From an uncultured Rhodopila sp. (GTDB lineage: Bacteria; Pseudomonadota; Alphaproteobacteria; Acetobacterales; Acetobacteraceae), in contig NZ_CAJATU010000077.1 of the NCBI RefSeq assembly GCF_903944925.1, positions 1-64,000 on the forward strand: 64,000 bases of DNA. Reading direction: 5' to 3'. The position numbers and the translations under genes are program-made. Below, piece by piece: positions 9,235-19,995 of the stretch; positions within the stretch are counted from its first letter, which is position 1; the number at the start of each line of letters is the position of its first letter. The notes beneath the pieces were generated by a model. It saw only the letters and a program-made list of their open reading frames with translations. It made no database searches and had not been told where the DNA came from.

Positions 9235-10083
9235 TCAGGATAAGTCGGCGGGATCGAGGCCCACCATGAAAAGCCCCGCCGCGTCCGCCGCGGCCAGACA
9301 GGCGTCTCGGTCTGCCAGAATGGTGGCCCGGGCTTCGAACGCAAGCCCCCTGAGGCCGGCCGCGGCGGCGTTGCGCACCGTCTCCGGCCCGATCGTCGGC
9401 ATGTCGGCGCGGCGGTCCTGCCCGGGCTTCATCAGCTTCACCAGCACCCCGCCGAACCCGTCACGCCGCAGGGATGCGGCGCGCTCCAGCATGGCGTCAG
9501 TGCCCTCGATCGCCTCCACCGCCAGGACCAGCCCCTGCTGCACGATGCAGCCCTGCCCGACATCCGCCGCGCCGAGGACCCGCGCCACCGCCACGCCGCG
9601 GGCGATATCGGCCATCGCCTGCGCGTCCGGCCTGGCGCGCGTCAGCACGCCGCTCGGCGCCAGCACCTCGCCCAGCACCTCATGCGCGCCGATAACCGCG
9701 AAGCCTTCCTCAGCGAATACTTTAATAACGGCTGCTAACAGGCCGTCATCGCCTGCAAATATCGCCCGCCCGACGCGGGCCAGGATGCGCGTGCCCTCGG
9801 CGTCCGGGCGCAGGTCGAGCAGCGAGGGGCGGCGCACCGGGCCGATCATCACAAGGTCTTGGCAGCCATGCTCGCGCAGCGCGGCAAGGATGCGTCCGGC
9901 CCGGCCGATACGCTGGAACTCGTGCGGCCAGGGCGCCAGAACAGCAGGTTCCGCGAAGCCTTCAAGACCGAGGATGAAGACGCCGCGGCCCGCGGCCCGC
10001 GCGGCCGCTGCAACTTTGGCGGGCAGGTCGCCGCCTCCGGCGATAATCCCGAGTGCGCGTGGCATTTCTGCCTGATTTTTCAT
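9235..10083 (-). CDS. lpxI: UDP-2,3-diacylglucosamine diphosphatase LpxI
   Basis: About 282 residues of the DUF1009/LpxI family, which hydrolyses UDP-2,3-diacylglucosamine to lipid X in lipid A synthesis and replaces LpxH in many alphaproteobacteria. Visible family marks are the N-terminal ALGIIAGGGDLP, MIGPVRRPSL, the central VLGAHEVL-like segment (FAVIGAHEVLGEVLAP), the EAIEGTDAML block and the C-terminal DMPTIGPETV with GLAFEA. The ATG at 10083 or an in-frame ATG at 10065 (AGGCAG upstream) could start it; the open frame beyond has no support. gloA follows 12 bp downstream. Confidence 0.93.
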   Translation of the reverse strand: MKNQAEMPRALGIIAGGGDLPAKVAAAARAAGRGVFILGLEGFAEPAVLAPWPHEFQRIGRAGRILAALREHGCQDLVMIGPVRRPSLLDLRPDAEGTRILARVGRAIFAGDDGLLAAVIKVFAEEGFAVIGAHEVLGEVLAPSGVLTRARPDAQAMADIARGVAVARVLGAADVGQGCIVQQGLVLAVEAIEGTDAMLERAASLRRDGFGGVLVKLMKPGQDRRADMPTIGPETVRNAAAAGLRGLAFEARATILADRDACLAAADAAGLFMVGLDPADLS

Positions 10084-10177
10084 TGCGAGTTCCGCCGAGC
10101 CTACTCTGTTGTTGCAACCGGGACGGGTTTTTCCGCATACATGTTGTGCCGCTGCATCACGCCTTCGTGAGTGTCTT

Positions 10178-10405
10178 ATGACAGAAATTTCTCCGCCGAT
10201 GATAGACGACGAATTGCCCGATGCGGCCCGCCATGCCACCGCCGCCGGGGTGCTTCAGTGCCTGACGATGCTGGCCGAGGAGACGGTGAATCTCAATCTG
10301 CCGCGCACCATGCTGGCGCTGCGTAAAGCGATCCGGGCGTGCCAGGCCGAACAGGCCCGTCCGGTCCCGGTGTTGCGTCCCCGGCGCCACGTGGTGCTGC
10401 ACTAG
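10178..10405 (+). CDS. Small hypothetical protein
   Basis: A 75-residue acidic-to-neutral protein (MTEISPPMIDDELPDAARH...) with no domain I recognise. The middle (LQCLTMLAEETVNLNLPRTM) reads as amphipathic helix and the composition is that of a real soluble protein rather than an antisense shadow. The ribosome binding site is weak (GTGAG). It sits between the divergent lpxI and the downstream gltA. Function unknown. Confidence 0.55.
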   Translation: MTEISPPMIDDELPDAARHATAAGVLQCLTMLAEETVNLNLPRTMLALRKAIRACQAEQARPVPVLRPRRHVVLH

Positions 10406-10570
10406 CGGCTTTTCGGCAAGGATTTTATCCGCCGGCGGGCTTTGCTGCGCCTGCGAAGGTTGCGTCCGAAGGCATAGCGCCATAATCCTACGCGCAGTCA
10501 CCGTTCCGGCAGGGCGATAGTCGTCTGCCGGTTCGGCGGGAAGCCTTCGTACCTAGCACAAGGACATCGC

Positions 10571-11878
10571 ATGAGCGCCGCGGTAAAACGGTCAGTCACG
10601 ATCACCCTGGACGGCTCCAACAAGTCGGCCAGCCTGCCCTTGCTGTCGGGCACCATCGGTCCGGACGTCTTTGATATCCGAAAACTCTATGCCGACCTCG
10701 GGGTGTTCACCTTCGATCCGGGCTATGGCCAGACCGCGTCCTGCGACAGCAAGATCACCTTCATCGACGGCGACGAGGGCGTGCTGCTGTACCGCGGCTA
10801 CCCGATCGAGCAGCTCGCGGAAAAGTCACGCTTCCTGGAAGTGTGCTACCTGCTGCTGAACGGCGACCTGCCGACGAAGGAGGAATTCGGCAAGTTCGAA
10901 AAGGGCGTGATGCGGCACAACATGCTGCATGAACAGCTCCGCTCCTTCTACAACGGCTTCCGCCGCGACGCGCATCCGATGGCGGTCATGTGCAGCGTCG
11001 TCGGCGCGCTGTCGGCGTTTTATCACGACAACCTGGATGTCTGGGATGAGGGCGCCCGGCGGATCGCCGCCTTCCGGCTGATCGCCAAGATGCCGACGAT
11101 CGCCGCCTGGGCGTACAAATACTCCGTCGGCCAGCCGTTCGTGTATCCGCGCAATGAACTGACCTATTCGGCCAATTTCCTCTATATGTTCCATGCGGTG
11201 CCGACCGAGGAATACAAGTTCAACCCGGTGCTGGCCAAGGCGATGGACCTGATCCTGATCCTGCACGCGGATCATGAACAGAACGCCTCCACCAGCACGG
11301 TGCGTCTGGCCGGCTCGACAGGGGCCAATCCGTTCGCCTGTATCGCCGCCGGCATCGCCAGCCTGTGGGGTCCCGCGCATGGTGGCGCGAATGAGGCCGT
11401 GCTGAAGATGCTGGCGGATATCGGCACCACCGCGAACATCAAGCCGTTCCTGGACGACGTGAAGGCGAAGGACAACTCGACCAAGCTGATGGGCTTCGGC
11501 CACCGGGTCTACAAGAACTACGACCCGCGGGCGAAGCTGATCCAGAAGGCCTGCCACGACGTGCTGAACGAACTCGGGATCAAGGACGATCCGCTGCTCG
11601 ACCTGGCGATGGAGCTGGAGCAGATCGCGCTGAGCGACCCGTATTTCATCGAGCGCAAGCTTTATCCGAACGTGGATTTCTATTCCGGCATCATCCTCAA
11701 GGCGATGGGCTTCCCGACCAACATGTTCACGGCGCTGTTCGCCGTGGCGCGCACGGTGGGCTGGGTGAGCCAGTGGAAGGAGATGATGGAGGATCCGCAG
11801 CAGCGCATCGGGCGTCCGCGGCAGATCTACACCGGCTCGCCGCGGCGCGACTACGTGCCGATGACCGAGCGCACCTGA
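10571..11878 (+). CDS. gltA: Citrate synthase (type II)
   Basis: A 435-residue hexameric-type citrate synthase condensing acetyl-CoA with oxaloacetate. It has the N-terminal extension seen in Gram-negative NADH-sensitive enzymes, [20 protein letters not shown], then the [18 protein letters not shown]-like block, and the catalytic His of [12 protein letters not shown], His of [14 protein letters not shown] and Asp in the C-terminal [21 protein letters not shown] precedes the ATG. A strong intrinsic terminator follows at 11910, so it is probably monocistronic. Confidence 0.97.
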   Translation: MSAAVKRSVTITLDGSNKSASLPLLSGTIGPDVFDIRKLYADLGVFTFDPGYGQTASCDSKITFIDGDEGVLLYRGYPIEQLAEKSRFLEVCYLLLNGDLPTKEEFGKFEKGVMRHNMLHEQLRSFYNGFRRDAHPMAVMCSVVGALSAFYHDNLDVWDEGARRIAAFRLIAKMPTIAAWAYKYSVGQPFVYPRNELTYSANFLYMFHAVPTEEYKFNPVLAKAMDLILILHADHEQNASTSTVRLAGSTGANPFACIAAGIASLWGPAHGGANEAVLKMLADIGTTANIKPFLDDVKAKDNSTKLMGFGHRVYKNYDPRAKLIQKACHDVLNELGIKDDPLLDLAMELEQIALSDPYFIERKLYPNVDFYSGIILKAMGFPTNMFTALFAVARTVGWVSQWKEMMEDPQQRIGRPRQIYTGSPRRDYVPMTERT

Positions 11879-11909
11879 CGTTTCAGACTTAGATATCGGT
11901 TAAGGGTGG

Positions 11910-11943
11910 ACCGGCGGCCGCGAGGCCGCCGGTTTTATTTTTT
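11910..11943 (+). terminator. Intrinsic terminator of gltA
   Basis: ACCGGCGGCC (11910-11919), loop GCGA, GGCCGCCGGT (11924-11933), then TTTATTTTTT. This is a perfect 10-bp GC-rich stem followed by a T-tract, 31 bp after the gltA stop. Confidence 0.9.
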
Positions 11944-12297
11944 GGACGTTTGCTCGGCGGTCAGCCGAAGACGATTTCACCAGGTGAAATTCAAACTTCG
12001 TATCTAAAAAGATTTTTTTGTTTTGTATCGTCTTAACAGCATGCGTTAAACTTGTCTCTCAAGCAATTGAGACGATTTTTCTTAAAATGGCACCGCCCTG
12101 GATAGTCCAGAAAATTGCGCATCGGCTCACGCTGGCGTGTGCGGAGTTTCCGGCGTTTTAAATTTCGATATCATTATCGTGATTTAGAAAAATCCGATTT
12201 TACACCGCTTTTTGTGGACGCCCGTTAAGTGGTAAATTATCGATTCGCATACCCGTGTAGGTTGAGTCCGGTCATAAATTGCACTGGAAGGCACTCA
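11944..12297. other. AT-rich intergenic spacer with a 17-bp palindrome
   Basis: This 354-bp stretch is markedly richer in A and T than the rest of the window, with runs such as GATTTTTTTGTTTTG. It holds the perfect palindrome ATTTCACCAGGTGAAAT at 11974-11990 and a small CTCAA-GCAA-TTGAG hairpin followed by ATTTTT near 12058-12078. It leads into the orphan gene at 12298 and probably contains its promoter, but I cannot assign -35 and -10 boxes with confidence. Confidence 0.6.
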
Positions 12298-12927
12298 ATG
12301 CGGGGACGTGTATCGCTCGATCTCATGGTCAAGAATCGGTTGAAGCGTTGGGGGCAGCGGCCGCCCGGCGTGCGGCCGCGGCGCGGCAAGGAATCCTGGC
12401 TGCGCGGCCGCCCGTCCGAGGACGAAACCAGAATCAGCAGTCCCTACCTGAAGATCCCCGGCAGCACGCGGCTGCGCACCCTGCCCGACGGGCTATGGCT
12501 CAACTTCGGCGGCAGCTTCGCCGAACCCTTCGTCGACATCCTGGCAATCGAGGCCTGCAGCACGATCCAGAACCTGCTCGACAAGCGGTCCCGCTTTGCG
12601 CCGAGCACCCACTCGCTGATGTGCGTCTGCCCCGCCGAATGGCTGCTGGCACCAATAACCGCGGCGGACCCGACGCCGCGGTGGCGGGCGGCGGGTGTGA
12701 TCCGGCAAGAGCCATTCATGGACGTGGTGATCCCGGTGCGGGAGATGCGGGTGCTCTATGGCCTGAAGAAGGACCACTACAAGGGCTTCGTCCGGCACCA
12801 GTTGCCGCACGCGCACGAGTTTTTCGTGCCGATGGAGACCCTGACCGAGGAGAACAGCGAGGCCAACCCGGCCTTGCGGGACCTCATCGCCCGGGCCTCC
12901 GTGTCGGCGAATTTCTTCAGTCCGTGA
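12298..12927 (+). CDS. Hypothetical protein behind an AT-rich leader
   Basis: A 209-residue protein without a recognised domain. The ATG at 12298 has GGAAGG about eight bases upstream. The first 50 residues are strongly basic (KNRLKRWGQRPPGVRPRRGK); the rest is mixed alpha/beta with three cysteines. It could bind nucleic acid or a membrane surface through the basic N-terminus, which is only a guess from composition. It is convergent with the acetamidase gene, whose stop is 28 bp away. The AT-rich upstream spacer suggests either special regulation or acquired DNA. Confidence 0.65.
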   Translation: MRGRVSLDLMVKNRLKRWGQRPPGVRPRRGKESWLRGRPSEDETRISSPYLKIPGSTRLRTLPDGLWLNFGGSFAEPFVDILAIEACSTIQNLLDKRSRFAPSTHSLMCVCPAEWLLAPITAADPTPRWRAAGVIRQEPFMDVVIPVREMRVLYGLKKDHYKGFVRHQLPHAHEFFVPMETLTEENSEANPALRDLIARASVSANFFSP

Positions 12928-12955
12928 GCAGGGATCCCGAGCAGCCATGCCACAG

Positions 12956-13912
12956 CTAGAACAACAGGCCCTTCTTCAGCATCGCGTGGATGCCCTTCTC
13001 GCCGTTCACTGTCTGGGTGACGCGGAAATCCACCGCCAGAGAGCAGAACTGATAGGCCTCCTGCCGCGACAGGTTGGTCCGGCCGGTGATGAAGGCGATC
13101 ATCTGCCGCAGCGCCGTCTTCATCGCCGTGTCCAGGTCCTCATGCATGCCCATGGCGATGAAGTGGCTGGCGGTCTCCGCCCGCGGATAGCGCAGCAGCG
13201 GGTCGCGCGCGCCGCCGCCCTTGTGCAGGACCAGGGTGAAGGTGCCGGTCAGGCAGATTTCCAGCGCGTTGATGCAGACCTCGCCGTCGCCCTGCACGCC
13301 GTGGCCGTCGCCGGCGGAAAACAGCGCGCCGGGGGCCCAGACCGGCAGGAACAGGGTCGCCCCCTCCCCGAGTTCCTTGTTGTCCAGGTTGCCGCCATGC
13401 TCGCGCGGCTGCACGGTCGAGATCCGGCCGTAGGCCGGCGGCGGCGCCACGCCCATGACACCGAAGAACGGCGACAGGTTCAGCTCGGTGCCCCAAGCCA
13501 GCCGGCAGGTCCGGCGGTCGCGGTCCACCGGGATATGGGAAAGGAAAGTCTCGGGAAAATCCTCGGGGATGGTCCCCGCCAGCGGCCGGAATCCGCAATA
13601 TCCCCAATCGCAGCCGAACTCGATCCGATCGATGCGCACCTCCAGCATGTCGCCCGGTTCGGCGCCCTGCACGCCGACGGGGCCGGTGATCAGGTGCCCG
13701 GGCGCGCGCGGGATGTTTGCCGCGTGGATCGCCGCCAGGGCGGGCGGGATCGTCAGGCCGGAGCCCGGCGGCGGCATCACCTCGGGTCCGCCGGAGACGC
13801 AGTCCAGCACCACGGTGTCGCCGGAGGCGACCGTGATCAGCGGCGGAAAGCTGGCGTCGAACATCCCCCAGCGCACGGTTTCCGGTGTCGATTCAAGCCG
13901 ATGTGTCGCCAT
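12956..13912 (-). CDS. Acetamidase/formamidase family amidohydrolase
   Basis: A 318-residue FmdA/AmdA-family protein, which releases ammonia from formamide or short aliphatic amides. Family features are the N-terminal PPLITVASGDTVVLDC, the GHLITGPVGVQGAEPGDMLEVRI block, WGYCGFRPLAG, the metal-site segment ...GGNLDNKEL and GDGHGVQGDGEVC. The ATG at 13912 (AAAAGGCG upstream) is preferred over a GTG at 13951. It is a single gene on the minus strand, 72 bp downstream of the meaB stop; a nitrogen-scavenging role is likely, with the exact amide unknown. Confidence 0.9.
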   Translation of the reverse strand: MATHRLESTPETVRWGMFDASFPPLITVASGDTVVLDCVSGGPEVMPPPGSGLTIPPALAAIHAANIPRAPGHLITGPVGVQGAEPGDMLEVRIDRIEFGCDWGYCGFRPLAGTIPEDFPETFLSHIPVDRDRRTCRLAWGTELNLSPFFGVMGVAPPPAYGRISTVQPREHGGNLDNKELGEGATLFLPVWAPGALFSAGDGHGVQGDGEVCINALEICLTGTFTLVLHKGGGARDPLLRYPRAETASHFIAMGMHEDLDTAMKTALRQMIAFITGRTNLSRQEAYQFCSLAVDFRVTQTVNGEKGIHAMLKKGLLF

Positions 13913-13984
13913 TGACCGTCGCCTTTTGCCGCCCGTAGACGATGCCACCACATCGTTCGGCGCGATACAACCGGGTGGTGAGTC

Positions 13985-14992
13985 CTACCCGGCCGGCTTG
14001 ACTCCCGACAGCCGCAGCGCATCGACAATCGCCCCGGCGCCCAGCACCGGGGTCATCGTGCCGCCACGCACCTGCTGTTCGGCATTCTCGGCGATCGTCC
14101 GGATCGCCTCCGTCTGCCGCAGCGTCTCGCGGATCTTCTCATCCACCAGGGTCCACATCCAGGCCGTCGCCTGCTCCGCCCGCTTCGCTTTCAGCGCGCC
14201 GGAGCGTTCGGCGCCCCCCATGCGGTCGGTTATCAGCGTCCAGATCCGGTCCAGCCCGGTCCCCTCCACCGCACTGCAGGTCACCACCTCCGGCAATTCG
14301 GCCGCTTCATGCAGCAGGTTCATCGCGAACCGATATTGCGAGGCGGCGATCGAGGCCGCCGTCACGTTCCGGCCGTCCGCCTTGGTGACGACGATCATGT
14401 CGGCGCGTTCCAGCAGGCCGCGCTTGATGCCCTGCAACTCGTCCCCTGCCCCGGCCAGCATCAGCACCAGCAGGAGGTCCGTCATGGACGCCACCGCCAC
14501 CTCCGACTGGCCGACGCCAACGGTCTCGATCAGCACGATGTCGTAGCCGGCGGCCTCACACAGCAGCATGGTCTCACGGGTCTTGCGCGCGATGCCGCCC
14601 AGCACGGACCCGCTCGGCGAGGGCCGGATGAACGCCTTGGGATCGGCGCTCAGTTTCATCATGCGCGCCTTGTCGCCGAGGATGCTGCCGCCGGTGCGCA
14701 CGCTGGACGGATCGATCGACAGCACGGCGACCCGATGCCCGGCCGTCGTCAGTAACCCCCCGAACGCCTCGATGAAGGCGCTCTTGCCGACTCCCGGCAC
14801 GCCGGTAATGCCGATGCGCGTCGCCCCGCCGGTGCGCGGCAGCAGGCGCGTGATCAGCGCCTGGCCGAGGACCTCGTGATCCGGACGGTTGGACTCGACC
14901 AGCGTGATGGCGCGCGCCAGCATCGAGCGGTTGCCGCCGACAAGCCCCTCGGCCAGGGCATCGACCGACAGCTTCATGCTAGGCGTCGCCAT
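13985..14992 (-). CDS. meaB: Methylmalonyl-CoA mutase GTPase chaperone MeaB
   Basis: A 335-residue G3E-type GTPase (also annotated ArgK/MeaB) that gates cobalamin loading and protects methylmalonyl-CoA mutase. The P-loop [15 protein letters not shown] (about 64-78), the switch region [20 protein letters not shown], the GxxE Walker B stretch [13 protein letters not shown] and the guanine motif VVTKADG are all present. The start overlaps the end of the mutase large-subunit gene by 14 bp, consistent with the functional partnership. An in-frame ATG at 14977 is an alternative start. Confidence 0.96.
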   Translation of the reverse strand: MATPSMKLSVDALAEGLVGGNRSMLARAITLVESNRPDHEVLGQALITRLLPRTGGATRIGITGVPGVGKSAFIEAFGGLLTTAGHRVAVLSIDPSSVRTGGSILGDKARMMKLSADPKAFIRPSPSGSVLGGIARKTRETMLLCEAAGYDIVLIETVGVGQSEVAVASMTDLLLVLMLAGAGDELQGIKRGLLERADMIVVTKADGRNVTAASIAASQYRFAMNLLHEAAELPEVVTCSAVEGTGLDRIWTLITDRMGGAERSGALKAKRAEQATAWMWTLVDEKIRETLRQTEAIRTIAENAEQQVRGGTMTPVLGAGAIVDALRLSGVKPAG

Positions 14993-17162
14993 CTCCGGCC
15001 AGCAGGTCGAGCACCTTCGATGCCGAGTCCGATATCACCGAGCCCGGCCCGAACACCGCCGCAGCACCGGCCGCATACAGCTCGTCATAGTCCTGTGGCG
15101 GGATCACGCCCCCGACGACGATCAGGATGTCCTCGCGGCCACGCTCATCCAGCGCCTTGCGCAAGGCGGGGATCAGTTGCAGATGCCCGGCCGCCAGCGA
15201 ACTGGCGCCGACGACATGCACGTCGTTATCCACCGCCGCCTGGGCGGCTTCCTCCGGGGTCTGGAACAGCGGACCGACATCGACGTCGAAGCCCAAATCG
15301 GCAAAGGCCGAGGCCACCACCTGCTGGCCGCGGTCGTGCCCGTCCTGGCCGAGCTTGGCGATCAGGATGCGCGGCTGCCGCCCCTCTTCCTCGGCGAACG
15401 CCGCCACTTTCGCACGCACATCCATGATACCACTCCTGGATTCGCCGAAATCGCGGGCATAGACGCCGGTGGCCAGGCTCGGGGTCGCCTGGTAGCGGCC
15501 GAACACCACCTCCAGCGCATCGCTGATCTCGCCCACCGACGCCTTCAGCCGCGCCGCCTTGATCGACAGGTCGAGCAGATTGCCCTCCCCGGTTGCCGCC
15601 GCCTTGGTCAGCGCCGCCAGCGCCGCTTTCACGGCATCCGTGTCGCGCGACGCCCGCAACTGCTGCAAGCGCCGGATCTGCGACGCCCGCACCTCGGTAT
15701 TGTCGATCTTCAACACCCGGATGGGCTGTTCCGTGCGCGGCCGGTACTTGTTCAGCCCGACGATCGTTTCCTGACCGGAGTCGATGCGCGCCTGCATGCG
15801 CGCCGCCGCCTCGGCGATACGCATCTTCGGCAGGCCGGCCTCGATCGCCTTGGTCATGCCGCCATGCTCTTCGCATTCGACGATATGCGCCCAGGCGGCC
15901 TGCGCCAGTTGGTGCGTCAGCCGTTCGACGTAATAGCTGCCGCCCCAGGGATCGATGACGTTGTCGGTGTCGGTCTCCTCCTGCAGGAACAACTGGGTAT
16001 TGCGCGCGATCTCGGCGGAGAAATCCGTCGGCAGCGCCAGCGCCTCATCAAAGGCGTTGGTGTGCAGGCTTTGGGTTTCGCCCTGCGTCGCCGCCATCGC
16101 TTCCAGGCAGGTGCGCGTGACGTTGTTGTAGACGTCCTGCGCCGTCAGGCTCCAGCCGCTGGTCTGGCTGTGGGTGCGCAGCGAGTAGCTTTTCGGGTTC
16201 TTGGCGTCGAAGCCCTTGATGATCTTCGCCCACAGCATGCGGGCGGCGCGCATCTTTGCGACTTCCATCAGCACGTTCTTGCCGATGGACCAGAAGAACG
16301 ACAACCGGGGGGCGAAATCGTCCACCGCCATGCCGGTCTTCAGCCCGGTGCGCAGATATTCCAGCCCGTCCGCCAGGGTGTAGCCGAGTTCAAGGTCCGC
16401 CGTCGCCCCCGCCTCCTGCATATGATAGCCGGAGATGCTGATGCTGTTGAACTGCGGCATATGCTTGGTCGTATATTGGAAGATGTCGCCGACGATCCGC
16501 ATGCTCGGCGTCGGCGGATAGATGTAGGTGTTGCGGGTCATGAACTCCTTCAGAATGTCGTTCTGAATGGTGCCCGTCAGTTGCTCCTGCGCAACGCCCT
16601 GTTCCTCCGCCGCAACCACATACAGCGCCAATATCGGCAATACCGCGCCGTTCATCGTCATCGAAACGCTGATCTGGCCGAGCGGGATGCCGTCGAACAG
16701 GATGCGCATATCGAGGATGCTGTCGATCGCCACGCCGGCCATGCCGACATCGCCGAACACCCGCGGATTATCGGAGTCATAGCCGCGATGCGTCGGCAGG
16801 TCGAAGGCGATGCTGAGTCCCTTCTGCCCGCCGGCGATGTTGCGCTTGTAGAACGCATTCGACTCTTCCGCGGTCGAGAACCCGGCATATTGCCGCACCG
16901 TCCAGGGCCGGCTGACATACATCGAGGCATACGGCCCGCGCACGAACGGCGCGAAACCGGGATAGCTGTCGAGATGCTCCAGCCCCGCCCGGTCATCGGC
17001 GGTGTAGAGCGGCTTGACCGGGATGCCCTCCGACGTGGTCCAGTTCAGCGCGTCCAGCGGCTTCAGCACGCTGTGTTCGGCGGTTTCCAGCCAGGTGACC
17101 GGGGTTGCGGTGGGCGCGAAGGGCTTGAGCGGGACGGATTTGAAGTTCGGGATCGTGGCCAT
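14979..17162 (-). CDS. mutB: Methylmalonyl-CoA mutase, large catalytic subunit
   Basis: A 727-residue adenosylcobalamin enzyme interconverting (R)-methylmalonyl-CoA and succinyl-CoA. The N-terminal TIM barrel includes the family stretch [16 protein letters not shown] and [16 protein letters not shown]; the C-terminal B12-binding domain has the DxHxxG motif (GQDGHDRG, near residue 608) with ASSLAAGH and [10 protein letters not shown] downstream. It overlaps the upstream small-subunit stop by 1 bp and the downstream meaB start by 14 bp, a tightly coupled mutA-mutB-meaB operon. Epimerase and propionyl-CoA carboxylase genes are not in the window. Confidence 0.97.
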   Translation of the reverse strand: MATIPNFKSVPLKPFAPTATPVTWLETAEHSVLKPLDALNWTTSEGIPVKPLYTADDRAGLEHLDSYPGFAPFVRGPYASMYVSRPWTVRQYAGFSTAEESNAFYKRNIAGGQKGLSIAFDLPTHRGYDSDNPRVFGDVGMAGVAIDSILDMRILFDGIPLGQISVSMTMNGAVLPILALYVVAAEEQGVAQEQLTGTIQNDILKEFMTRNTYIYPPTPSMRIVGDIFQYTTKHMPQFNSISISGYHMQEAGATADLELGYTLADGLEYLRTGLKTGMAVDDFAPRLSFFWSIGKNVLMEVAKMRAARMLWAKIIKGFDAKNPKSYSLRTHSQTSGWSLTAQDVYNNVTRTCLEAMAATQGETQSLHTNAFDEALALPTDFSAEIARNTQLFLQEETDTDNVIDPWGGSYYVERLTHQLAQAAWAHIVECEEHGGMTKAIEAGLPKMRIAEAAARMQARIDSGQETIVGLNKYRPRTEQPIRVLKIDNTEVRASQIRRLQQLRASRDTDAVKAALAALTKAAATGEGNLLDLSIKAARLKASVGEISDALEVVFGRYQATPSLATGVYARDFGESRSGIMDVRAKVAAFAEEEGRQPRILIAKLGQDGHDRGQQVVASAFADLGFDVDVGPLFQTPEEAAQAAVDNDVHVVGASSLAAGHLQLIPALRKALDERGREDILIVVGGVIPPQDYDELYAAGAAAVFGPGSVISDSASKVLDLLAGDGDA

Positions 17163-19288
17163 TACAGAGCTCCCTCCTGCCGCAACAGCGTCGTCAGCGT
17201 CTCCAGAACGTTACTTCTGACAAAGATGAATGTATCGACTCCGGCGGCACGGTAATTCGCTTCCTCCGCGCCGGGATGGCCCGCCAGCACCACCGTGCGG
17301 GCCCCGGCCGCCTTCAGCTTCGGCGCCAGGTCCGCCACGCCGGTGGCGTATAGCTTGTCGGTCGAGCAGATCACTGCGATCTTCGCGCCACTGGCGGCGA
17401 ACTCCGCCGCCGCCTGATCGACGGTGAAATTACCTTCGTGCGCCAGCACCTCGAAGCCGCCGGCCTGGAAGAAGCTATTCGCAAAAGTCTTGCGGCCAAT
17501 CTGTTGGGCGATGGAGCCGAAGCCGGTGAGAAAGACGCGCGGGCGATGCCCGTGCTTTTCCTCGAAATCGTCGGCGGCGTCGCGCAGATGTTCGTACGCC
17601 TCGTCGAACGGATGCACGGCCAGCGGTGTGATGTGCGCGGCAGCAGATCCCGGCGGGATCAGCGCGGCGGCGAGCTCACCGATAGTCGCTCCGGCCTCGG
17701 CCGCGGCAATCGCCAGCGCGGTTATGCCGTGCGATTCAGCCGCGGCACCGGCCAGTTTCGCCAGTGCCTCCTGCGGCTTATGCGTTGCCCGCCAGCCCGC
17801 CAGCGTGTCGGATGCGGCGGCGCGCAGTGCGGCGGGGTCCTTGGCGGCCGTGTGGTGGACATGGCCTTCGCTGACATTGGCATGTTCGCTGATGCCGGTG
17901 ATGGCCAGCTTGCGGGTGGCGATGTCGCGTTCCCGCTTCGCCTCCACCGCCTCGATCTTGTGCGCCACCCAGCCGCTGGTGACGGCGGCGATCATGCCGC
18001 CCTCGGCCTCGATCTCCTGGAACAGCGCCCAGGCCTGTTCGGCCAGATGGGTCGTGTACCACTCGATGTACCAGGAGCCGCCCGCCGGATCGATGACGTG
18101 GTTCAGGTGGCACTCCTCAGCCAGGATCAACTGCGTGTTGCGCGCATTGCGCCGGCTTTGGTCCGCGCTGAGGACGTCCGGCGCATCCACCGGCACGGTG
18201 GTGATCGCATCCGCCCCGCCGATAGCGCCGGCATAGGCGGTCGCGGTGTTGCGCAGGATGGTCAGCATCGGGTTGCGGGTGGTGAGCACCCGCCGCCCGG
18301 TCGTGGTGTGCACATGCGCGCGCCGGGCGGTTTCGCTGCCGCCGCTGGCGGCGACCACCTGGTCCCACAGCAGCCGGGCGGCGCGGATTTTCGCGGTCGC
18401 CTGATAGAACCTGCAGCCCAGCTCGATGCTGAAGGTGATCTGCCGCGCGGCGGTATCAACATCCAGCCCGGAGGCGGTCAGCGCGCGCAGATACTCCACC
18501 CCCGTCGCCAGCAGGAACGCCAGATCCTGCGCCGAGGTCGCACCCGCGTCGTGATACGCCTTGGTGGACACCAGCACCGACGTCATGCGCGGCGCGTTCG
18601 CCGCCGTCCAGGCCGCCAGATCCGCTGTCTGCTTCAGCGCCGTGTCCAGCGGCACCGGCAGCGCGCCTTCATGCACCAGCGTGCCGAGCGGATCGGAGGC
18701 GAACGAACCCAGCAAGCGCTCGGGTCCAACCCCCGCCTGTTTCGCCGCCGCCACATACAGCGCGGCGGCCGGAATAGCGGCGCTGCCGGCTTCGAGCCAC
18801 GCCCCGGCAACTTCGAGGAGAACCCCATCCAGCGCTCGCCGTATGTCGCCGGTCGTCTGGAGCAGCGCGCCGCCCTTGCCGGACAGCTCGGCGGCGCGCG
18901 GATCGTCTGCGTCAAGGCCGGCGGCGGCGGCGGCATCGAACTGCAGCACGACGGAGGTCACGCCATTGGTCAGGTCGTCCAGGATATGAGCATTCAGCGC
19001 GGCCGGATCGGGTTCGGCGTGTTCCTGCCTGATGTCCCAGCCGGCCACCGTGGCGCCGAGCGGGCTGGAGCCGCGCACATAGGGCGGGAAGCCGGGGACG
19101 CCTGACGGATCGCCGCCGGTGGGGAACAGATCCTCGGTATACAGCGGCTGTAGCGCGAAGCCTTCATAGGTCCGCGAGACCATGCGCTTTTCGAACGGCG
19201 CCTTGACCTCCTTCTCGACGGCCGCGCGCCAGGTGTCGAAGTCGATGCGCGGAAATTCGTTTCCCAGCTTGAAGTCTTTATCGATCAT
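17162..19288 (-). CDS. mutA: Methylmalonyl-CoA mutase, small subunit
   Basis: A 708-residue non-catalytic partner of MutB. The barrel domain is recognisable ([28 protein letters not shown]-like [22 protein letters not shown]), but the B12 domain reads [17 protein letters not shown] where the large subunit has DxHxxG, so cobalamin ligation is absent, as is usual for MutA. The ATG at 19288 has AGGGGGAAG about seven bases upstream; the frame is open to 19327 without a better site. It is first in the mutA-mutB-meaB operon. I see no cobalamin riboswitch in the upstream spacer. Confidence 0.94.
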   Translation of the reverse strand: MIDKDFKLGNEFPRIDFDTWRAAVEKEVKAPFEKRMVSRTYEGFALQPLYTEDLFPTGGDPSGVPGFPPYVRGSSPLGATVAGWDIRQEHAEPDPAALNAHILDDLTNGVTSVVLQFDAAAAAGLDADDPRAAELSGKGGALLQTTGDIRRALDGVLLEVAGAWLEAGSAAIPAAALYVAAAKQAGVGPERLLGSFASDPLGTLVHEGALPVPLDTALKQTADLAAWTAANAPRMTSVLVSTKAYHDAGATSAQDLAFLLATGVEYLRALTASGLDVDTAARQITFSIELGCRFYQATAKIRAARLLWDQVVAASGGSETARRAHVHTTTGRRVLTTRNPMLTILRNTATAYAGAIGGADAITTVPVDAPDVLSADQSRRNARNTQLILAEECHLNHVIDPAGGSWYIEWYTTHLAEQAWALFQEIEAEGGMIAAVTSGWVAHKIEAVEAKRERDIATRKLAITGISEHANVSEGHVHHTAAKDPAALRAAASDTLAGWRATHKPQEALAKLAGAAAESHGITALAIAAAEAGATIGELAAALIPPGSAAAHITPLAVHPFDEAYEHLRDAADDFEEKHGHRPRVFLTGFGSIAQQIGRKTFANSFFQAGGFEVLAHEGNFTVDQAAAEFAASGAKIAVICSTDKLYATGVADLAPKLKAAGARTVVLAGHPGAEEANYRAAGVDTFIFVRSNVLETLTTLLRQEGAL

Positions 19289-19522
19289 TTTGGGCTTCCC
19301 CCTGTTATGCAGCGGTTCCTGTATCATCGGCTGGAAGAACCCGGACTTGTATCAAGCGCATCGGACGGGCCTCATGCATGGTGACTCGGCCCGAAGGCCG
19401 GGGGAACGCCTTTAGCAGCCGATACGATAACGCCGGCTGCGGTATTCTGATCTAATGATGGACTTGCGCAAAGACAATTTTGCAATCATCCGCTGATGGA
19501 ACGGCGTTTTGCCGCACCCGAT

Positions 19523-19630
19523 CGTCATGGCGGGCCAAGGCCCGCCATCCACGCCCTCACTCGAAGAATAGGAGGGCGTGGACGCCGCCCCCGGACTTCG
19601 CCGGGGCCTGCTTTGCCGGCCTGACGGGAG
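19523..19630. repeat. Composite intergenic palindrome (repeat family copy 2)
   Basis: ATCGTCATGGCGGGCC...GGCCCGCCATCCACGCC at 19521-19554 forms one palindrome; a degraded second half (GGGCGTGGACGCCGCCCCCGG and GGCCGGCCTGACGGGAG-like sequence) extends to about 19630. It lies directly beyond the frdD stop. The remaining gap 19289-19520 holds the presumed promoter of the mut operon; no other feature is visible. Confidence 0.75.
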
Positions 19631-19641
19631 CAAACGGCGGT

Positions 19642-19995
19642 TCAGAACCCGACAGACAGCAACGATATCAAACCCACCAGCGTCCCAAGTCCCGCCAAAC
19701 CATAAAAGATCGGCTTTTCCCGCGGGCTGTGGATCGCGAAGTCATGCAGGCTGTGCAGCAGACGGTGCATGCTGTGAAACAGGAACAGCAGGATCACCAC
19801 GAACAGGAACAGCTTGCCGATGGGGTTCTGCGCAAAGGCCAGCGCATTGGCGTAGCTCAAAGTGCTCTTCGGCAGGATAAAGCCGAACGGCACGGCGATT
19901 CCGGTGATGAAGATCAGCACCGGCCCAAGCAGCGCCGACAGCATGCCGCCGGCACCGAACATCGACCAGAAGATCGGATCGTTGGCGCGTTTCAT
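19642..19995 (-). CDS. frdD: Fumarate reductase-type complex II, membrane anchor subunit D
   Basis: A 117-residue membrane protein with three predicted helices (about 14-38, 61-82, 96-116). The order MKRANDPIFWSMFGAGGM, LFLFVVILLFLFHSMHRLLHSLHD matches FrdD of the four-subunit quinol:fumarate reductase, including the paired histidines in the second helix region. Its ATG overlaps the frdC stop by 4 bp. With FrdC it forms the quinone site and anchors FrdAB to the inner membrane. There is no haem-b anchor of the Sdh type in the window. Confidence 0.9.
   Translation of the reverse strand: MKRANDPIFWSMFGAGGMLSALLGPVLIFITGIAVPFGFILPKSTLSYANALAFAQNPIGKLFLFVVILLFLFHSMHRLLHSLHDFAIHSPREKPIFYGLAGLGTLVGLISLLSVGF

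Noticed and set aside
14889-17255. Long + strand open frame opposite methylmalonyl-CoA mutase
   Set aside because: Composition is antisense-like (Arg/His/Gln rich) and the minus strand encodes a clear MutB.
19289-19641. Possible cobalamin riboswitch before the mutase operon
   Set aside because: No B12-box-like core or conserved stem pattern was seen in the upstream spacer.
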